A DNA stretch of 64,000 nucleotides from Bacteroidia bacterium (lineage in GTDB: Bacteria > Bacteroidota > Bacteroidia > J057), in NCBI GenBank assembly GCA_030430575.1, contig JAUIKF010000015.1, positions 1 through 64,000 of the forward strand. The letters are read 5' to 3'. Within the stretch, counting starts at the first letter, position 1. The number at the start of each line of letters is the position of its first letter. Position numbers and translations under genes: made by a program. The notes under the pieces were generated by a model. The model did not search any database and had not been told where the DNA came from. It saw only the letters and a program-made list of their open reading frames with translations. Positions 60,379 to 64,000 of this stretch are shown here, piece by piece.

Positions 60379-60483
60379 GGGTCTGAAATTTGGGTGCAAA
60401 GATAGGGAGGAATAATGGAAAATGGAGAATGAAAAATGAAAAATGCGGGATCGCTCGAAGACACCCTGTGAGATAATTAGGAG

Positions 60484-60601
60484 ATTAAAGTAAAAATAAT
60501 AAACAAGGAACAAGGAAGTGAAAAGGGAAGAATCTTAAAGTTATAGGTTGGGCTTCCTTTTCACTTTTTAAATTCTTGTTAATTATTTTTACTTCTCTTC
60601 A
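60484..60601. repeat. Inverted pair of AAGTAAAAATAA-family repeats
   Basis: One copy of AAAGTAAAAATAATAAACAA (60486 on) and an inverted copy ending ATTATTTTTACTTC (to about 60597) face each other over 118 bp, forming arms of about 45 bp. Other copies lie near 40942 and 46185. Confidence 0.6.
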
Positions 60602-60603
60602 TG

Positions 60604-60625
60604 TTGGAGCCGAGCAGTCTCACCG
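60604..60625. repeat. Short GAGACTGCTCGG unit supplying a stop codon
   Basis: On the minus strand the T9SS gene ends with TGAGACTGCTCGGCTCC: its TGA stop begins a short copy of the palindromic family seen at 48699-48935 and 55729-55976. Confidence 0.6.
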
Positions 60626-62971
60626 CACCACCAGCCGCTTCACCCAACGCTTGCCTTTGGCTTGCCCTTGCAGGATGTACATGCCTGCACCTAGCTGAGA
60701 TACATCCAGCAAATGGGTATCACCAGCCGCCAATGAGGCTTCCCAAACCTTTCGGCCTACGGCATCGACCATCAGGAGATGCTGCTGGGGTAGGGGAGGC
60801 GTATGGAGCCAAAACTGCCCGTCAGTGGGATTGGGATAAAGGGCAATCTGCGAGGAGATGATCTCAAGTGAAAGGCCCGTGCTGGGCTTGGACTGGAAGA
60901 TGACGACGGTGTCTAGGTGGGGGGAAAGACAGACTTCTGTCTCGTTCAGGGTGATGGCATAGACATCACGTATTTCAAGGTGAAGGTCTTCGTAATCAAA
61001 GCCTTGTTTGCCTGCAATGTCATCGATGGTAAATATGTGAAAAGTGGCTATTTGCCCATGGCCCGCTACATTTACCTGGTCATTTCTGCAAATCGCAAGG
61101 TCCATCATGCCTTCAGGGATAAATTCCTGTTTCAGGTGAATGAGGTCCTGCTGAGGCCCTTGGGGCGTGCCTAGCCATGAGGTAACGGGCGCGAAGTGCA
61201 CATGGGGAGTATCCACCAAATTAGCATCATAACTCAAGCTAAAGACAAGCCCATAGATACTATCGATAGGCAAGGTGGGATTGCCTAGCATGACCCTGAC
61301 GTGCAGCGTATCACCCGCAGCTACGCTATCTGTATGTGGGACCAGATAAATAGGCGGATAGGGGCCATTATCTCCACATATCGCATTGGTCTTAAAGTGC
61401 TTTCTACTATAATTCAGTTTGATAGGGCGTAAATCCTCCATATTGACCACGCTGTCCCCATTACAATCTGCCTGCTTATAATCAGCTCCATTTTTGAAGC
61501 GATTGTTCCAATTGAGGGCCTGGTAAGGTAGCCAGGCGCTATCCTTGGTGGCACGGGCCGGGCCGATCTGGTCATAGGCGATGCCTACAAAGAGGGCATC
61601 GACATTATTCGCAGAGCCATCGGAATTGGCGTCGCCTGGCCATACGTCACCGATGCCAATGCAGGTGGTGGTATCTTTCAGGTCAAAATTGGGTCGTATG
61701 GAAATCGTGACTGCTGTGTCATGAATTGGAAATGGAATGGGCACGGAGACTGCCAATCCATTCCTGCTAGTCGCATGAAAGGGGATATGCCCAAAGCTCT
61801 GCTGCCGCTGGGTAAAGCAATTGGAAACCGAGTCGGAAACGAGCGACTTCACCAAAACAGGGAACCTTTTGTCTCCTTGAGCAGTGGTTCCAGTAAAATA
61901 GATTTGGCGATTGACCACCACAAAGTCCTCCAAATGCCCTGAATTTGGGATATTGAATCCCTCGGGCGCATGTCCCTTGCCCAGCCAATAAGCGAAGCTA
62001 TTGCCACTCAGAAAAGCAATCGCTTTCCCTTTAGTATGCACTGTACCCTTGCTATTGATATTGATGGAAGCGGACAACAGCGAGTTAAACGCGCCCCAGC
62101 CAGAAAGCCCCGTTCCTGCAGTATTTACCCCTAATTTCAGCACACCATGGGTTCCATTAGGCATCACAGCGTAAAGCGCTAGGCTGTCTTGGCTTTTTAA
62201 CATCTCCATAGATAAGGCACGATCAATATCCAGGACCCAACGCTTCTTCTCGGAGACGGTATTGCCAGATTCCTTCAACAACATGATCTGCACTTCGGGG
62301 TTGCCCGCGACAGTCATATTGACAAATAGCAAGAGGCCCGAATCTGCTAATGCGAGGTTATTGACGGGTGGGGCAAGGTTACTTTGGCTGCGATAAGCAT
62401 AATGGCGTGTCCACTGGACCTGGTCATTCTTACTGACCTTGACGAGCACCGTCCGCGGATTCCCTGCTGGACTTGGCATCAAGGCCGAAAACACATAGCC
62501 GCTGTCAGGCATCAGTTGCAAGCCCGTAAGCGTGCCGCCCTTGAGGTCTGCGGTCAAAAAACGACGGGCAGAAATTAAATTTCCCTGAGGATCTACTTTC
62601 CCAAAAATGATAGAAGAACTATCTGCATGAGGAGCACCAGTGGAATTTACTTTGCCCCATGAATTTCCCCCAAAAAGGTATCCTTGCCCACCCGGAAGCG
62701 GCCTGACAAAGTGAATCACGTCGTGTCTGGCGTAGTTGAAGGCTGCATGGAATAGGACCTTACCGCTGGTATCCAGTTTGGTGAGGTGGAAATCTCTCTC
62801 AGTAGCATTTTCCTGATAAGTGCCTGCGACAATGAAATCATTTCCATCCCATTCGATGTCGGCAGAAGTGATGGCCTGATTGTATCGTTTGACAAAAACA
62901 GACTGGCCTGAACTGAACAAGGGCAGTATCAGCGCCAAAATAAAAATGGAGGGGTAAAAAGTTCGTTTCAT
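60620..62971 (-). CDS. Large secreted protein with dockerin-like repeat and T9SS tail
   Basis: About 784 residues from the ATG at MKRTFYPSIFI, giving a signal peptide ending near SGQS. The N-terminal half (about 20-400) has repeated beta-strand blades (WDGNDFIVAGTY, GYLFGGNSWG) like a propeller. Two calcium-loop motifs, DANSDGSANNVDALF and DCNGDSVVNMEDLR, form a dockerin-like pair near 450-520. A cohesin-like segment follows, then a T9SS type A tail (ALYPNPTDGQFWL, LGAGMYILQGQ). It is probably displayed on the cell surface. Confidence 0.85.
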   Translation of the reverse strand: MKRTFYPSIFILALILPLFSSGQSVFVKRYNQAITSADIEWDGNDFIVAGTYQENATERDFHLTKLDTSGKVLFHAAFNYARHDVIHFVRPLPGGQGYLFGGNSWGKVNSTGAPHADSSSIIFGKVDPQGNLISARRFLTADLKGGTLTGLQLMPDSGYVFSALMPSPAGNPRTVLVKVSKNDQVQWTRHYAYRSQSNLAPPVNNLALADSGLLLFVNMTVAGNPEVQIMLLKESGNTVSEKKRWVLDIDRALSMEMLKSQDSLALYAVMPNGTHGVLKLGVNTAGTGLSGWGAFNSLLSASININSKGTVHTKGKAIAFLSGNSFAYWLGKGHAPEGFNIPNSGHLEDFVVVNRQIYFTGTTAQGDKRFPVLVKSLVSDSVSNCFTQRQQSFGHIPFHATSRNGLAVSVPIPFPIHDTAVTISIRPNFDLKDTTTCIGIGDVWPGDANSDGSANNVDALFVGIAYDQIGPARATKDSAWLPYQALNWNNRFKNGADYKQADCNGDSVVNMEDLRPIKLNYSRKHFKTNAICGDNGPYPPIYLVPHTDSVAAGDTLHVRVMLGNPTLPIDSIYGLVFSLSYDANLVDTPHVHFAPVTSWLGTPQGPQQDLIHLKQEFIPEGMMDLAICRNDQVNVAGHGQIATFHIFTIDDIAGKQGFDYEDLHLEIRDVYAITLNETEVCLSPHLDTVVIFQSKPSTGLSLEIISSQIALYPNPTDGQFWLHTPPLPQQHLLMVDAVGRKVWEASLAAGDTHLLDVSQLGAGMYILQGQAKGKRWVKRLVVR

Positions 62972-63266
62972 GACCTTGGAGTTAGCTCTATACAAATCTT
63001 ACCAAAGTGATGGAGAATGCGAAATACAAAATTGCGGTTTTATCGGGGGGATTTTTGAATTGACGACACATAACAGGTTTTCTTCATCCTGTTATGTGTC
63101 CAAGAATCCCCATAAGTGTTATTCATAAGTTATTGGCAAAAATAGGTGACATCGTGCATGAATACCTAACAGATTGAGGAAAATCTGTTAGGTATTGTAG
63201 GAGTTGTTTTGAAAAAGAGGCACATTTAATTCCCATATTTATCGGAAAGGTTTTATCTTAACTCCT
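62972..63266. repeat. Gap with two strong hairpins
   Basis: GACACATAACAGG (63065-63077) pairs perfectly with CCTGTTATGTGTC (63088-63100). AATACCTAACAGATT (63161-63175) pairs perfectly with AATCTGTTAGGTATT (63182-63196). The two loops differ but both stems include a (C)CTAACAG/ATAACAGG core. They lie between divergent genes, so are not simple terminators. Promoters for both genes should be here. Confidence 0.6.
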
Positions 63267-64000
63267 ATGCACAAAAGCAAACCCCTCAGCATCTTACGCA
63301 CCCTCTCTACTTGGGAACGAAAAAACCTGGAAGAATACCTGCATTCGCCGTTTTTTAACAAAAACCAACGCATAATCGACTTCTGGGACTTGATCAAGCC
63401 GTATGCCCCCGGTTTTGACCAGGAGGATTTGGCGATGGAACGGGTATTTGGGGCAATGTTTCCAGGCGAAGATTATGACCATCAGAAGCTCCGCTACCTG
63501 ATGACGGACTTCACACGATTGTGTGAAGGGTTTTTGGCTTACAAAGTATGGGAAGCCGATCCTATCGATCACGGGCTGTACTTGCAGCGCGCCTATCAAG
63601 AGCGAGAGATTGTCAAGCCCTTTTTAGAGAAAAAACGCAAGCTTTTTCAACAAATCGATAAGCTAGACGGAAAGTCTCACCTCATCTACAATGATAAATT
63701 TCGCTACGCCGAGATGAGTTATTATGGGGAGTATGAATTGGCGATAGGCAAAAATCCTGCGGACCATATCAGCGAGGTGATGAACGCGTTGGATGAGCTT
63801 TTTTTGGTGAAAAAACTACGCTACAGTTGCGAACTCATCAACCAGTCCAATGTCCTCAATAAGCACTATGAGTTTTTCCTCACACAGGAACTGATGGACC
63901 ACATGGCGGCACATCCTGACTTTGGCAGTGACTTGGCACGGCTGTATTATCAAGCCTTGCTGACCTTGCAGGAAGACAGCGAGGAGGCGCATTTTTTTAC
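63267..64000 (+). CDS. Unknown protein, cut by the window edge
   Basis: An open frame of at least 244 codons from the ATG at MHKSKPLSILRTLS runs off the right end. The visible part is soluble and mostly helical with many aromatic and charged residues (HSPFFNKNQRIIDFW, KLRYLMTDFTRLCEG), and no signal peptide. I recognise no domain. The frame is free of stops and codon use fits neighbours. Confidence 0.75.
   Translation, partial: MHKSKPLSILRTLSTWERKNLEEYLHSPFFNKNQRIIDFWDLIKPYAPGFDQEDLAMERVFGAMFPGEDYDHQKLRYLMTDFTRLCEGFLAYKVWEADPIDHGLYLQRAYQEREIVKPFLEKKRKLFQQIDKLDGKSHLIYNDKFRYAEMSYYGEYELAIGKNPADHISEVMNALDELFLVKKLRYSCELINQSNVLNKHYEFFLTQELMDHMAAHPDFGSDLARLYYQALLTLQEDSEEAHFF

Overview
The window reads as chromosome of a Bacteroidota bacterium. 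Several secreted proteins carry type IX secretion (T9SS) sorting tails, and DUF5686 and DUF1573 proteins, a SprB-like repeat, lipoproteins and large secreted RHS proteins are present; most starts lack a strong Shine-Dalgarno. The mix of T9SS cargo with a type II secretion-like operon would suit Saprospiria or Cytophagia, but that placement is inference. Base composition is moderate, with AT-rich gaps and one conspicuously GC-rich gene.

Region 1 (1-4.2 kb) is a CRISPR locus. It holds a 15-spacer array with two damaged terminal repeats, a minus-strand RtcR-like sigma-54 activator with an N-terminal CARF-like domain, and a divergent cas1. A near-consensus sigma-54 promoter (GG-N10-GC) lies upstream of cas1. 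No cas2 or effector gene is visible. The most interesting reading is that a nucleotide- or RNA-sensing activator switches on spacer acquisition through sigma-54.

Region 2 (4.2-9.6 kb) is a compact integrative mobilizable element directly 3' of cas1: relaxase, MobC, soluble-looking coupling ATPase, large serine recombinase, two small proteins and a HTH protein, all on the minus strand. It contains an unusual interleaved A-B-C-A'-B'-C' repeat and a shared 5' leader motif.

Region 3 (9.7-25.8 kb) has a T9SS cargo protein and a small HTH regulator between palindromes. It continues with a probable 14-kb operon: OmpH/Skp-like protein, lipoprotein, secreted protein, a 2023-residue RHS polymorphic toxin (lectin-like/SprB/lectin-like N-terminus, RHS core, Hint domain, nuclease-like tip), an overlapping immunity gene, a secreted protein and a second giant RHS-like protein.

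Region 4 (25.9-37.1 kb) is a single operon for a type II secretion / type IV pilus-like machine: pseudopilins, prepilin peptidase, GspE, secretin, GspL/PilM-N-like, GspM/PilO-like, lipoprotein, GspC/PilP-like, a GspK-like protein with a beta-helix-like body, and GspF. A YwqK/MORN-repeat gene sits between gspE and gspD.

Region 5 (37-64 kb) is mostly housekeeping and envelope genes: tRNA-Val, LytTR regulator, CopA, DUF1573 protein, DUF2207-like membrane protein, ECF sigma factor, glycosyltransferase, M28 peptidase, CysS, outer-membrane proteins, aldo/keto reductase, McrBC, photolyase, SCP2 protein, CarA, NuoE, a T9SS/dockerin-like protein, and a partial gene at the right edge. Its gaps are filled with dispersed repeats: hexamer-phased tracts, a palindromic GAGACCGCTCG family that supplies stop codons, AT-rich words and MITE-like inverted repeats.
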